A stretch of DNA of 46,166 bases, taken from contig JAUJMV010000002.1 in NCBI GenBank assembly GCA_030446685.1, positions 90,400 through 136,565 of the forward strand, in the 5' to 3' direction. Positions 25,673 to 33,661 of the stretch are shown here, piece after piece. The translations under genes were made by a program, and so were the position numbers. The notes under the pieces are model-generated. The model saw only the letters and a program-made list of their open reading frames with translations, was not told where the DNA came from and did no database searches. The stretch comes from Thermomicrobiales bacterium. Lineage in GTDB: Bacteria; Chloroflexota; Chloroflexia; Thermomicrobiales; CADCWN01. Within the stretch, counting starts at the first letter, position 1; each line of letters begins with the position of its first letter.

Positions 25673-28129
25673 ATGGTGTCGTTCACGAGGATCGGGCGGA
25701 CCGCCGGGATCGCGCTCGGGGCGGCGGGCGGGCTGGCGGGGGTGGGCGCGCTGGCCCTGCTGCGCCGGCCGCTGCCGAAGCTGTCCGGGGAACTAGCGTT
25801 GCCGGGGCTCGGCGCGCCGGTCGAGGTCATCCGCGACCGCTGGGGCGTGCCGCACCTCTACGCCCGCGACAACCGCGACCTCTTCCTGGCCCAGGGCTAT
25901 GTCCACGCCCAGGACCGGCTTTGGCAGATGGAGTTGCACCGCCGCACCGGCCACGGCCGGCTCGCCGAGGCGTTCGGCCCGGTCGCGCTCGAGTCCGACC
26001 GCTTCCTGCGCACGCTCGGCTTCGGCCGCGTCGCGCGCCGCGAGGCGGCGGCGCTGGTCGGGGGCGCGCGCGAGGCGATCGAGGCGTACTGCGCGGGGGT
26101 CAACGCCTTCATCGCCGCCAATCGGGGGCGCCTGCCGGTCGAATTCGCCATCCTGCGCCTCGCGCCGCGCCCGTGGGAACCGGCCGACGTGCTGGTCTGG
26201 GGCAAGGTGATGGCGCTCAACCTCTCCGAGAACTGGGCGGCGGAGCTCCTGCGCGCCCGGATCGTCGCCGCGGTCGGGCCGGAGCGCGCCGCCGCGCTCG
26301 ACTGGGCCTACCCCGACGACCACCCGCTGACGGTCCCGGCCGGCGCGCGCTACGGCCCCGCCCTCGGCGAGCGCGCGCTCGAAGGCGCCGAGGCGGCCCG
26401 CCCCTTCGCCGGCGGCGGGGACGTGGCGCAGGGGAGCAACGCCTGGGTCGTCGGCGGCGCGCGCACCGTCAGCGGCGCCCCGCTGCTGGCGAACGACCCG
26501 CACCTGGCGCTCCAGCTGCCGTCGCTCTGGTACGAGATCCAGCTCACCGGCGGCGACTACGCGGTCGCCGGCGCCAGCATCCCCGGCTCGCCCGGCGTGG
26601 TGATCGGCCACAACGCGCGGATCGCCTGGGGCGTCACCAACGGCATGACCGACGTGCAGGACCTCTACCTGGAGCGGTTCGACCCGGCCGACCCGACCGG
26701 CACGCGGTACGAATACCGGGGCCAGTGGGAGCAGGCCGAGGTCGTGCGCGAGGAGATCGCCGTGCGCGCCGGGCGCGCGACCGTCACCGAGATCGAGGAG
26801 GTCCGGATTACCCGCCACGGCCCGATCGTCAGCGGCCTGATCCCCCGGCAGGGGCCGGGACCGGACGGCGCCGCCGACGACCAGCCGCTGGCCCTGCGCT
26901 GGCTCGCCCTGGAGCCGGTCAGGCTGACCGACGCGATCCTCGCCCTCAACCGCGCGCGCGACTGGGACGAGTTCCGCGCCGCGCTCGCCGACTGGACGGT
27001 GCCCTCGCAGAACTTCGTCTACGCCGACGTCGACGGCCACGTCGGCTACGCCTTCGCCGGCGACGTGCCGCTCCGCGCGCGCGGCGACGGCCGGCTGCCG
27101 GCGCCCGGCTGGACCGGCGAGTGGGAGTGGACCGGCGTCGTCCCGCGCGACGAACTGCCGCACGCGCTCGACCCCGAGGAGGGTGTCGTCGTCACCGCCA
27201 ACAACCGCGTCGCCGGGGCGGACTACCCCCACCCCTTCCACTCGGAATGGCTCCCCGGTTACCGCGCCCGCCGCATCCGCGACCTGCTCGCGGCGACCCC
27301 GCGGCACGACACCGCCTCGTTCGCGCGCATCCACGGCGACCTGTGCAGCCTGCCCGGCCGCGCCTTCGCCGAGATCGCCGGCCGGCTCCCGGCGACGGGG
27401 CCGGTCGAGCGGGCCGCCCGCGCCGCGCTCGCCGCCTGGGACGGCGACCTGACCCCCGACAGCGCCGGCGGGCTGATCTACGCGGCGCTGCGCCGCCGGA
27501 CGTTGCGCCGCGCCCACGCCGAGATCGCCGGGCCGCTCGGCCTGGTGACCGGCCTCGGCGCGCTCGCCACCAGCCCCGCCAACGGCTTCCTGCTCCGTGC
27601 CCTGCCGGGCGTCCTCCGCCGCCTCCGCGACGGCGACGACGCCTGGCTCCCGCCCGGCGAGACCTGGGACGACGTGCTCCGCGACGCCTGGACGGAGACG
27701 ATCGCCGAGCTGCGCGCCGCCCAGGGCGACGACGTGGCGGCCTGGCGCTACGGCCGCGCGCACGCGCTGACGCTGCGGCACCCGCTCGGCGCGGTCCCGG
27801 CGCTGGCCCGCCTCTTCAACCGCGGGCCGTTCCCGACCGGCGGCGATTTCGATACGGTCTGCATGGGCTCGGCGGACATCTCCCCCGCCGGCATCCCCAC
27901 CTACGTCGCCCCGTCCTACCGCCAGATCTGCGACCCCGCCGACTGGGACCGCAGCCTGGCGATCCACCCCGCCGGGCAGTCGGGCCACCCCGCCAGCCGC
28001 CGCTACGCCGACTTCATCAAACCCTGGCTGAACGTGGACTACCACCCAATGCCCTGGACGCGCGCCGCCGTTGAGCAAGCCGCCGCCCACCGCCTCTCGC
28101 TGACGCCGGGCGGCGGGCGCGGGGTGTAA
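25673..28129 (+). CDS. Penicillin acylase family Ntn-hydrolase
   Basis: 818-aa N-terminal-nucleophile amidase, made as a precursor and cut into alpha and beta chains; family members hydrolyse penicillins, acyl-homoserine lactones or other N-acyl amides. An N-terminal membrane helix or signal anchor (TAGIALGAAGGLAGVGALAL) is followed by the alpha subunit (VIRDRWGVPHLYARDNRDLF, YVHAQDRLWQMELHRRTGHG). The nucleophile is S255 in DVAQGSNAWVVGGARTVSG, the autocatalytic cut site, followed by LLANDPHLALQLPSLWYEI. The beta-chain Asn/Arg region VTANNRVAGADYPHPFHSEW is present. The ATG at 25673 follows GGGGATCGGGG. It is intact, without frameshift. The divergent gap 25412-25672 has no recognisable element. 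The substrate is unknown. Confidence 0.9.
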   Translation: MVSFTRIGRTAGIALGAAGGLAGVGALALLRRPLPKLSGELALPGLGAPVEVIRDRWGVPHLYARDNRDLFLAQGYVHAQDRLWQMELHRRTGHGRLAEAFGPVALESDRFLRTLGFGRVARREAAALVGGAREAIEAYCAGVNAFIAANRGRLPVEFAILRLAPRPWEPADVLVWGKVMALNLSENWAAELLRARIVAAVGPERAAALDWAYPDDHPLTVPAGARYGPALGERALEGAEAARPFAGGGDVAQGSNAWVVGGARTVSGAPLLANDPHLALQLPSLWYEIQLTGGDYAVAGASIPGSPGVVIGHNARIAWGVTNGMTDVQDLYLERFDPADPTGTRYEYRGQWEQAEVVREEIAVRAGRATVTEIEEVRITRHGPIVSGLIPRQGPGPDGAADDQPLALRWLALEPVRLTDAILALNRARDWDEFRAALADWTVPSQNFVYADVDGHVGYAFAGDVPLRARGDGRLPAPGWTGEWEWTGVVPRDELPHALDPEEGVVVTANNRVAGADYPHPFHSEWLPGYRARRIRDLLAATPRHDTASFARIHGDLCSLPGRAFAEIAGRLPATGPVERAARAALAAWDGDLTPDSAGGLIYAALRRRTLRRAHAEIAGPLGLVTGLGALATSPANGFLLRALPGVLRRLRDGDDAWLPPGETWDDVLRDAWTETIAELRAAQGDDVAAWRYGRAHALTLRHPLGAVPALARLFNRGPFPTGGDFDTVCMGSADISPAGIPTYVAPSYRQICDPADWDRSLAIHPAGQSGHPASRRYADFIKPWLNVDYHPMPWTRAAVEQAAAHRLSLTPGGGRGV

Positions 28130-28247
28130 GTGGGATCGGGGCATATCTGTTGCGGCCGGCGGCATGGTCAGCGGCTGCCGGTAATCTGCTACAATCCTCT
28201 TGCGCGATGTACGTACTATCCTCGGAAGTGCGCGTGAGAGAAGAGCC

Positions 28248-29105
28248 ATGACCAAACAGGATAGGCAGCAATCTTTCCGGAGAGCGTACCAGTTCCTCAA
28301 GAGCAAAGATGTTCCAGGTATAACGTTCACATACGAAGAGTTGACTGACGCCACGGGCTGGGGTCAGAAGTCAATCGGCACGTACCTTGGGAAGTGGCTG
28401 GGAGAAGTTGTCGAACGTCGCCCCAGCGGCCGTCTTGCTGTTCTCCCACGATTCTGGCGTTACACGGAGCAACGCTTCATAGACCTAGCCACCCAAAAGC
28501 GACGACCGCGCGCCAACTACAATCGGTTCCGTTGCAGCGAGATAGTGAATTATGAGTTCCTGCTGCCGCTCACCCGTGAGGATGAGCTGCGCCGGACGTT
28601 AGATTCACTGTTCTATGCCGACACGATCGAGAATCGACTGCGCGAGGTCGGGCTGGGCGCAGTCGCTCGGTATGTTATCCGTAATCCCGGCGAGTCCGAC
28701 TCGGATTACATTGATAGGATTCGCGGGCTCGTCTCCGATTTCTTCGCAGGCTATTCAATTAGCCATGTGTCCGGTCGTTTCCGGGCCGCAGACATCGTAA
28801 GTCGCCAGGAGGCGGTGAAGATTCTCGCCGCCGATGGGCGTTACCTCATCGACGAGACGACGGCATCCGTGCGCTTCATCGTGCCTCTCCTGGCGACAAA
28901 GGCGGATGGGCACGAATTGGTAGATGATTACTTCCAGGGCAGCGACCTTCCCTCGGAGGCAGTTCAGGAAATTCTTATGGTCCATGGACTTTTCTTCGAC
29001 TTCTTCGTTGAGGCGATTGTGGAGTTGGTCAATGGCGAGGATGCGATTTGGCTTGTCGAGGAGTCCGGTAGTAAGCGCACCCTCTATATGTGGGAGAAGG
29101 TGTGA
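28248..29105 (+). CDS. Unknown protein with winged-helix-like N-terminus, first gene of the low-GC island
   Basis: 285 aa, not recognised. Residues 24-50 (ITFTYEELTDATGWGQKSIG) look like a helix-turn-helix or winged-helix segment; the middle has RFIDLATQKRRPRANYNRF and LLPLTREDELRRTLDSLFYA; the C-terminal part is helical and hydrophobic (EILMVHGLFFDFFVEAIVEL). The ATG at 28248 follows AGAGAAGAGCC; a TACAAT -10 lies at 28190-28195. Base composition and codon use are visibly less GC-rich than the flanking genes, a sign of horizontal transfer. It ends 15 bp before the next gene, a putative nuclease, so the two likely form an operon, possibly a defence module next to the restriction-modification genes. 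Confidence 0.6.
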   Translation: MTKQDRQQSFRRAYQFLKSKDVPGITFTYEELTDATGWGQKSIGTYLGKWLGEVVERRPSGRLAVLPRFWRYTEQRFIDLATQKRRPRANYNRFRCSEIVNYEFLLPLTREDELRRTLDSLFYADTIENRLREVGLGAVARYVIRNPGESDSDYIDRIRGLVSDFFAGYSISHVSGRFRAADIVSRQEAVKILAADGRYLIDETTASVRFIVPLLATKADGHELVDDYFQGSDLPSEAVQEILMVHGLFFDFFVEAIVELVNGEDAIWLVEESGSKRTLYMWEKV

Positions 29106-29119
29106 GGAGGAGAGGAGGA

Positions 29120-29698
29120 ATGGAAGATTTACCAGCCACACCTTCGGTCTATGGTAAGGTAGGCAGGGCTATGTATGGCATGTCGGAAGGGGTCAGGGTT
29201 GCCAACCAAGCAGCGCGCGACATCGAGGCGTGGCTTCGCGCCCAGACGACTACGGTAGATGTACGAAATGTGGAACTGGACCCGGACTATCAGCGCGTCG
29301 ATGTGGATTTACTGTGGACAACTGCCAAGAGAGCGTGGAAAGTCGAGATAAAGGGTGACCGCAAGCACCACACCGGGAACTTCTTCTTCGAGACACAGAG
29401 TAATCGCGAGAGGGGTACACCAGGCTGCTTCCTTTACACCGAGGCGGACCTTCTCTTCTACTACTTCGTGGTGCCGCGCAATCTCTACGTCCTGCCGATG
29501 CCGGCGACGCGCGAGTGGTTCCTATCCACGTCGCACCTGTTCCGCGAAGCATCAACGACAACACCCGTTGGTCGTGGCTGGTATACCACGGTGGGGAGGC
29601 TCGTCCCTATCAGCGCCGTTATGCGTGCCATACCCAGCGTGAGGCGGTATGAACTTTCGTCCCGCGCAGCACAAGCAATGGTGCTGGCTGCACCCTAG
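29120..29698 (+). CDS. PD-(D/E)XK-like nuclease candidate
   Basis: 192 aa. A PD-(D/E)XK core is likely: acidic D61/D63 in YQRVDVDLLWTTAKR, then E76-x-K78 in AWKVEIKGDRKHHTGNFFFE, followed by TQSNRERGTPGCFLYTEADL and LFYYFVVPRNLYVLPMP. The V-E-I-K-G-D then TGNFFFET pattern is one I associate with uncharacterised phage and plasmid nucleases, where the helper residues bind the metal. The ATG at 29120 has an excellent GGAGGA 3-8 nt upstream. It follows the winged-helix gene closely and is in the same direction as the downstream methylase-endonuclease pair. Whether it is a separate effector or part of the restriction system is not known. Confidence 0.65.
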   Translation: MEDLPATPSVYGKVGRAMYGMSEGVRVANQAARDIEAWLRAQTTTVDVRNVELDPDYQRVDVDLLWTTAKRAWKVEIKGDRKHHTGNFFFETQSNRERGTPGCFLYTEADLLFYYFVVPRNLYVLPMPATREWFLSTSHLFREASTTTPVGRGWYTTVGRLVPISAVMRAIPSVRRYELSSRAAQAMVLAAP

Positions 29699-29763
29699 CG
29701 TATAACTGGCGTAGGTGAATCGGTGGCCGCGCTAGACGCACAAGCCGCAGGGAGTGTGTAACG

Positions 29764-30567
29764 ATGACGGTGGTCGATGCGCCGGCCGTGGCCGCCCTGA
29801 AGCCCCCTCTCAAGTGGGCCGGGGGAAAGCGGTGGCTCGCGCCCCGTCTTGCCCCGTATTGGGCGGCCTATCGTGAACGGCGTCTTGTAGAACCCTTCTG
29901 CGGCGGACTGGCGGTCGCACTAAGTCTGTTGCCGGACCAGGCATTACTCAACGACATTAACCCGCACCTCATCGCCTTCTACCGGCAGTTAAAGAAGGGG
30001 TTTTCGATAACCATGTCTCTGCGTCACGACGAGGAGTCGTACTACGCGGCCCGGACACGTTTCAACGCACTCATCCGGGAGGGCCGTGAGGAAAGCGAAG
30101 AGGCAGCCGCGCTGTTCTACTATCTCAATCGCACCGGGTACAACGGCCTGTGTCGTTTCAATCGGCGCGGCGAGTTCAACGTCCCTTTCGGGCAGTATAA
30201 GCACATCAACTACGTGACCGACTTCTCGGCCTATAGCGCAGCATTCAGGGATTGGGAGTTCACGGTCGGCGACTTCGAGCAGTTGCAAGTCGAACCGGAC
30301 GATGTGATCTATGCGGATCCGCCGTATGACGTGCAGTTCACCCAGTACTCGAAAGAAGCCTTCGGGTGGGAGGAGCAGGTGCGGCTTGCCAAGTGGCTGG
30401 CAAGCCATCCAGGCCCGGTGATCCTCTCGAATCAGGCCACGACGCGAATCGTGGACCTGTACGAGGAACTTGGCTTCAAGCTGCTCTACTTTGACGCTCC
30501 CCGCCGCATCAGCAACACCGGCGACCGGACACCGGCACGCGAGGTCCTAGCCTTACGAGGGATGTAG
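29764..30567 (+). CDS. D12-class (Dam-type) DNA N6-adenine methyltransferase
   Basis: Transfers a methyl group from SAM to adenine in a short DNA target, protecting host DNA from the partner nuclease. 267 aa with the alpha-class motif order: motif I PPLKWAGGKRWLAPRLAPYW (F/W-x-G-G-K), LVEPFCGGLAVALSLLPDQA, LLNDINPHLIAFYRQLKKG, NRTGYNGLCRFNRRGEFNVP, and motif IV YADPPYDV at residues 183-190. The start ATG 29764 has AGGGAG upstream. Four bases separate its stop from the GTG of the endonuclease gene. Lower GC than its chromosomal neighbours. The recognition sequence cannot be read directly. Confidence 0.9.
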   Translation: MTVVDAPAVAALKPPLKWAGGKRWLAPRLAPYWAAYRERRLVEPFCGGLAVALSLLPDQALLNDINPHLIAFYRQLKKGFSITMSLRHDEESYYAARTRFNALIREGREESEEAAALFYYLNRTGYNGLCRFNRRGEFNVPFGQYKHINYVTDFSAYSAAFRDWEFTVGDFEQLQVEPDDVIYADPPYDVQFTQYSKEAFGWEEQVRLAKWLASHPGPVILSNQATTRIVDLYEELGFKLLYFDAPRRISNTGDRTPAREVLALRGM

Positions 30568-30571
30568 AACA

Positions 30572-30996
30572 GTGTCGCCGCGAAATACGGGTACGGGGGC
30601 AGTTCTAGAGGCGATGGTACTTCCCGCCCTGAGGCGCGGCGGTTATACCTTCGAGAAGCAAGTGAACATTGGTACGCGGTTTGGCGGGGGCGTCACTTCG
30701 TTGACGTGATTGCCACCGCCCCGGATGGAAAGAAGCACCTCATTTCATTGAAGTGGCAGCAGGTATCGGGCACGGCGGAGCAGAAAGTACCCTTCGAGGC
30801 TATGTGCCTCACGGAGGCTGTTCGCACCAGCGCCGGCGATTACTCAAGTGCGTATCTGGTTCTGGGTGGGCCAGGGTGGAAGTTACGCGAGTTCTTCACA
30901 GGCGGTGGCTTGGAAACGCATCTGCGTTACGGCGAACTCGTCAATATCGTGACGCTGGAGGACTTCATTGCGACGGCGAATCGGGGCCGACTGTAG
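30572..30996 (+). CDS. PD-(D/E)XK restriction endonuclease, one frameshift
   Basis: Partner nuclease of the adjacent adenine methylase. Starting at GTG 30572 the frame reads GTGAVLEAMVLPALRRGGYT then KQVNIGTRFGGG and is lost at a G5 run (30685-30689); one base added restores RHFVDVIATAPDGKKHLISL-KWQQVSGTAEQKVPFEAM, and the frame continues to TAG 30996. The restored 141-aa protein has the PD-(D/E)XK residues: E13, the Asp of VDVIA, and S-L-K-W-Q with the catalytic Lys. The size and position fit small type II endonucleases found next to Dam-like methylases. The break may be a sequencing error as elsewhere, or a true loss of restriction that leaves a solitary methylase. Confidence 0.72.
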
Positions 30997-31072
30997 CGAA
31001 AATGCCAGTCCCTTCCCGGTATGCGGAGGCCAGCGAGCATAAGGCGGCTCGCCATCTAGGGAGGAGCCGTTA

Positions 31073-31088
31073 GACAGGGTACCCTGTC
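31073..31088. promoter_or_regulatory. Perfect 16-bp palindrome at the island's right edge
   Basis: GACAGGGTACCCTGTC. It lies 77 bp after the endonuclease stop in non-coding sequence before the convergent clpS. It is possibly an operator, a recombination site or the methylase target context; nothing else in the gap 30997-31207 is recognised. Confidence 0.4.
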
Positions 31089-31207
31089 CATCCTGATGGC
31101 CTGTGTCGCTCCTGATAGGTTGCTGATGTCGCCTGGTGGCAGATAGGGAGCAGTGAGGCGTCAGGCGGTAGACCACAGGGTACTGGTGTGCGGTTTCCCT
31201 CGCCCTA

Positions 31208-31534
31208 TCACGCTTTCTCGATCGTCACGGTCAGGCCGAAGGTGCCGAGGCGTTCGGCGTAGTACTCGGCCTGCTCGCGGGCGCAGACGATCACCGTCGC
31301 GCGCCCGCGCAGGTGCGCCTCCAGCATGATCAGCACCGCCCGGCGCTCCCCGAGGCCCGGCACCGCCTTGCGGAGCGCCGCGACGACCTCGTCCATCGCG
31401 TGGACGTCGTCGTCGTGCAGCACCACGCGGTGCGGCGGGTACCGTTCGGTGAGGCGGTCGAGGTCGATGTCGGGCGCGACCGTCGGCGCGGACGGCCTGG
31501 CCGCGCCGGAGGTGGCGGGGATGATCGGTGACAT
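31208..31534 (-). CDS. clpS: ATP-dependent Clp protease adaptor ClpS
   Basis: Delivers N-degron substrates (bulky hydrophobic N-terminal residues) to ClpAP or ClpCP. 108 aa: a flexible N-terminal tail of about 35 residues, then the folded domain with HRVVLHDDDVHAMDEVVAAL (the D-D-V-H pocket motif that binds N-end residues), VLIMLEAHLRGRATVIVCAR and EQAEYYAERLGTFGLTVTIE. The ATG at 31534 follows AAGGG. HIT and aldo/keto reductase genes lie upstream in the same direction. No clpA or clpC is in the window. A clean, intact copy. Confidence 0.92.
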   Translation of the reverse strand: MSPIIPATSGAARPSAPTVAPDIDLDRLTERYPPHRVVLHDDDVHAMDEVVAALRKAVPGLGERRAVLIMLEAHLRGRATVIVCAREQAEYYAERLGTFGLTVTIEKA

Positions 31535-31555
31535 AGCAAACCCTTGACGTGCTGC

Positions 31556-32062
31556 CTACTGGTCGCCTGGGTGGGGACGCGCGAGCGCCGCCCGGATCGC
31601 CCCAACCCGCTCCGCCAATTTCTCCGGCGTCAGCAGGACCCGCGCCGCGTCGGGATCGATCGGCGCGCCGGGGGCCGGATCGCCGTAGAACCGCGGCTTG
31701 ATGTGGCAGTGGAGGTGGGGCACCGCGTTCCCCAGGATCTCGAAGTTCATCTTGACCGGCGCGAAGACCGCTTCCAGGGCCCGCGCCGCGCGCATCATAT
31801 CCTCGAAGAAGGCCGTCCGCTCCCGCACGCTCAGATCGTACGGCTCGCGGACGTGCCGCGCGCAGATCAGCACGCAGTAGCCGGGGACGAACTGGTTGGC
31901 GGCGAGGCGCAGGCGGCCCAGGTCGAGATCGGCGATCGTGTGCCCGTACGCGTCCGCCGGCTCCGTCGCCGCCACCGCCGCGCAGAGCGGGCAGCCCTCG
32001 CCGCGCACCAGCGCGTCCCACCGCTCGCGCGGCATCCACGTCCGCGGCGCCGCCTCTCCCAC
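31556..32062 (-). CDS. HIT family nucleotide hydrolase/transferase
   Basis: Histidine-triad protein that hydrolyses nucleotide phosphoramidates or diadenosine polyphosphates. The signature is AVPHLHCHIKPRF with H116, H118 and H120; the fold also shows ANQFVPGYCVLICARHVREP. A C-P-L-C pair at 24-27 could bind zinc with later His residues, as in HINT-like proteins. 168 aa, normal. The GTG start (32062) has GGAGGGGGAC upstream. The 31-bp gap to the upstream aldo/keto reductase is filled by a heptamer array. Confidence 0.87.
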   Translation of the reverse strand: MGEAAPRTWMPRERWDALVRGEGCPLCAAVAATEPADAYGHTIADLDLGRLRLAANQFVPGYCVLICARHVREPYDLSVRERTAFFEDMMRAARALEAVFAPVKMNFEILGNAVPHLHCHIKPRFYGDPAPGAPIDPDAARVLLTPEKLAERVGAIRAALARPHPGDQ

Positions 32063-32070
32063 GTCCCCCT

Positions 32071-32098
32071 CCGGCTCCTACCCGGCTCCCCGCCTACC
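32071..32098. repeat. Degenerate heptamer array between AKR and HIT genes
   Basis: Four period-7 units (CCGGCTC, CTACCCG, GCTCCCC, GCCTACC) occupying nearly the whole gap; the aldo/keto reductase stop codon (forward 32094-32096) lies inside it. More degenerate than the other arrays. Confidence 0.5.
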
Positions 32099-33032
32099 CG
32101 ACGAGCGCGCCGACCTCCTCGATCTCCTCCGGCGTCAGCAGCCAGTCGGCGCCGCGCGCGTTGGTCTCGACCTGCTCCGGGCTGGTCACGCCGGCGATCA
32201 CGCTGGCGACCTCCGGGCGCGAGGCCAGCCAGGCGATCGCCAGGTCGCCGAGGGTGTGATCGCGCGCCTCGGCCCAGGCCGCCAGCCGGTCCACCGCCGC
32301 CTCGTCCTTACCGGCCAACTGGCGCGCGAAGAAGTCGGCCCCCTCCTGGTCGGCTCCGCGCGTGCCCGCCGGCCGCGCCCCACCCCGGTACTTGCCGGTG
32401 AGGATGCCGCCGGCCAGCGGGCTGTAGGGGATGATGCCGACGCCGAACGCGCGGCAGGCCGGCAGCAACTCGCGCTCGATCGCGCGGTCGAGCAGGCTGT
32501 AGCGCGGCTGCACCGACACGAATGGGGCGTAGCCGCGCCGGTCGCTCACCCAGAGCGCCTGCGTCAGTTGCCAGGCGGCGAAGTTGGAGCAGCCGAGGTA
32601 GCGCACCTTGCCCGCGCGCACCACGTCGTCCAGCGCGCGCATCGTCTCCTCGATCGGCGTCTCCGGGTCCCAGCGGTGGACTTGCAGCAGATCGATGTAG
32701 TCGGTCCCGAGGCGCGCGAGGCTGGCGTCGACCCCGGCGAGCAGATGGCCGCGCGACAGGCCCTGGTCATTCGGCCCCTCGCCCATCTTCATCGCCACCT
32801 TCGTGGCGATCAGCCCGCGGTCGCGACGGTCCCGCAGCGCCTTGCCGACGAACTGCTCGGAGACGCCGTTCGAGTAGACGTCGGCGGTGTCGAAGAAGTT
32901 GACGCCGCGGTCGAGCGCGTGGTGGACGATCCGCGCCGTCTCCGCCTCGTCCACGTAGCGCCCGAAGGTGTTGCCCCCCAGCCCGAGCGCCGACACCTTC
33001 AGCCCCGAGCTGCCCAGCCGCTTGTACCGCAT
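32094..33032 (-). CDS. Aldo/keto reductase
   Basis: NADPH-dependent (beta/alpha)8 reductase of carbonyl compounds. 312 aa with the catalytic tetrad D48 and Y53 in NFFDTADVYSNGVSEQFVGK, K78 in LIATKVAMKMG, and H119 in DYIDLLQVHRWDPETPIEET. The cofactor-binding C-terminal region reads IAWLASRPEVASVIAGVTSP. Most like the AKR families of general stress or YghZ/IolS type; the true substrate is unknown. The ATG at 33032 has TGAGGAGG upstream. Probably transcribed with the HIT and clpS genes. Its stop codon sits in a heptamer array. Confidence 0.9.
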   Translation of the reverse strand: MRYKRLGSSGLKVSALGLGGNTFGRYVDEAETARIVHHALDRGVNFFDTADVYSNGVSEQFVGKALRDRRDRGLIATKVAMKMGEGPNDQGLSRGHLLAGVDASLARLGTDYIDLLQVHRWDPETPIEETMRALDDVVRAGKVRYLGCSNFAAWQLTQALWVSDRRGYAPFVSVQPRYSLLDRAIERELLPACRAFGVGIIPYSPLAGGILTGKYRGGARPAGTRGADQEGADFFARQLAGKDEAAVDRLAAWAEARDHTLGDLAIAWLASRPEVASVIAGVTSPEQVETNARGADWLLTPEEIEEVGALVG

Positions 33033-33215
33033 CGCGCCTCCTCAACCGGAATGGTCGCCGGTCACTGCTTCGTGAGTCGCAGGTCGTGGTGGTCAGGCGG
33101 GGTGTGCTGCGTCGCTCGTGGTACTGTCCCGCCCACCGTTCCGCGTGCAGTGTACCCGCTCCGCGAACGGATGCAAACGCGGGTCGGCTACCCCACCGGC
33201 GCCGGGGGGCTGTGC

Positions 33216-33240
33216 TATGATGGGAGCAATGCTCCCATCA
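33216..33240 (+). promoter_or_regulatory. -10 element overlapping a 10-bp inverted repeat (antitoxin operator)
   Basis: TATGAT (33216-33221) overlaps TGATGGGAGC-AAT-GCTCCCATCA (33218-33240), a perfect 10-bp-arm inverted repeat, 33 bp before the vapB start. Placement over the -10 fits autoregulation by an RHH antitoxin. Confidence 0.6.
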
Positions 33241-33272
33241 AGTGACTGCTGTCGCAGTCGTGGAGGGATACC

Positions 33273-33536
33273 ATGATCCGGACGCAGATACAGTTGACGG
33301 AAGAGCAGGATCGCCGGTTGGAGCAGCTCGCCGCGGCGCGGCGCGTTTCGAAGGCGGAACTGGTGCGGCAGGCGGTCGATCTGCTGCTGGAGCGGAACGC
33401 ACTGGAGCGCAGCCCCGAGGAGTTGCGACGGCGTGCGCTGGCGCTCGCTGGTCGTTTCCGCTCGGGATACCATGACACGGCCGAGCGGCATGATGAAGTG
33501 CTGGCCGAGATCTACGCCCATGACAACGTTCGTTGA
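33273..33536 (+). CDS. VapB-type ribbon-helix-helix antitoxin, orphan
   Basis: 87 aa. The N-terminal RHH DNA-binding domain is clear: MIRTQIQLTEEQDRRLEQLA (beta strand and helix A) then RRVSKAELVRQAVDLLLERN (helix B). The C-terminal tail (ALALAGRFRSGYHDTAERHD) would wrap the toxin. It overlaps the start of a PIN-domain toxin gene by 17 nt, the classic vapBC layout, but the toxin is destroyed after about 30 codons. It may persist as a free regulator or an anti-toxin against a related system elsewhere. GGAGGG precedes the ATG at 33273. Confidence 0.8.
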   Translation: MIRTQIQLTEEQDRRLEQLAAARRVSKAELVRQAVDLLLERNALERSPEELRRRALALAGRFRSGYHDTAERHDEVLAEIYAHDNVR

Positions 33537-33661
33537 CCCCTCGGCCTTCCGTGCCGGGCTCGACGCCAACGATTGCAACATCAGTGGGGCAGCAGCACAG
33601 CGGCGGGGCAGGCATCTCTTTGCCGGAGGCGGCATCCCCACCGCAGTCTGCAAAGAGTGGG
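33520..33661 (+). pseudogene. VapC PIN-domain toxin remnant
   Basis: Starts MTTFVDPSAFRAGLDANDCN, the N-terminal PIN motif (first catalytic Asp D6; VapC usually reads VDTSA), overlapping vapB. After about 30 codons the similarity stops, and the frame then enters the 132-bp MITE-like element. The central and C-terminal acidic residues of the PIN domain are absent from the window. Confidence 0.65.

Noticed and set aside
25793..28354. An 853-aa open frame antisense to the penicillin acylase gene (and similar long antisense frames opposite GH3, mutS, Gfo/Idh and the SH3 gene).
   Set aside because: Their composition is the Arg/Gly/Ala/Val-rich pattern expected from reading GC-rich genes on the wrong strand, with no family motif or ribosome binding site.
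29764..30567. Reading the methylase as a housekeeping Dam protein.
   Set aside because: Its low-GC setting and the adjacent PD-(D/E)XK gene fit a restriction-modification system better.
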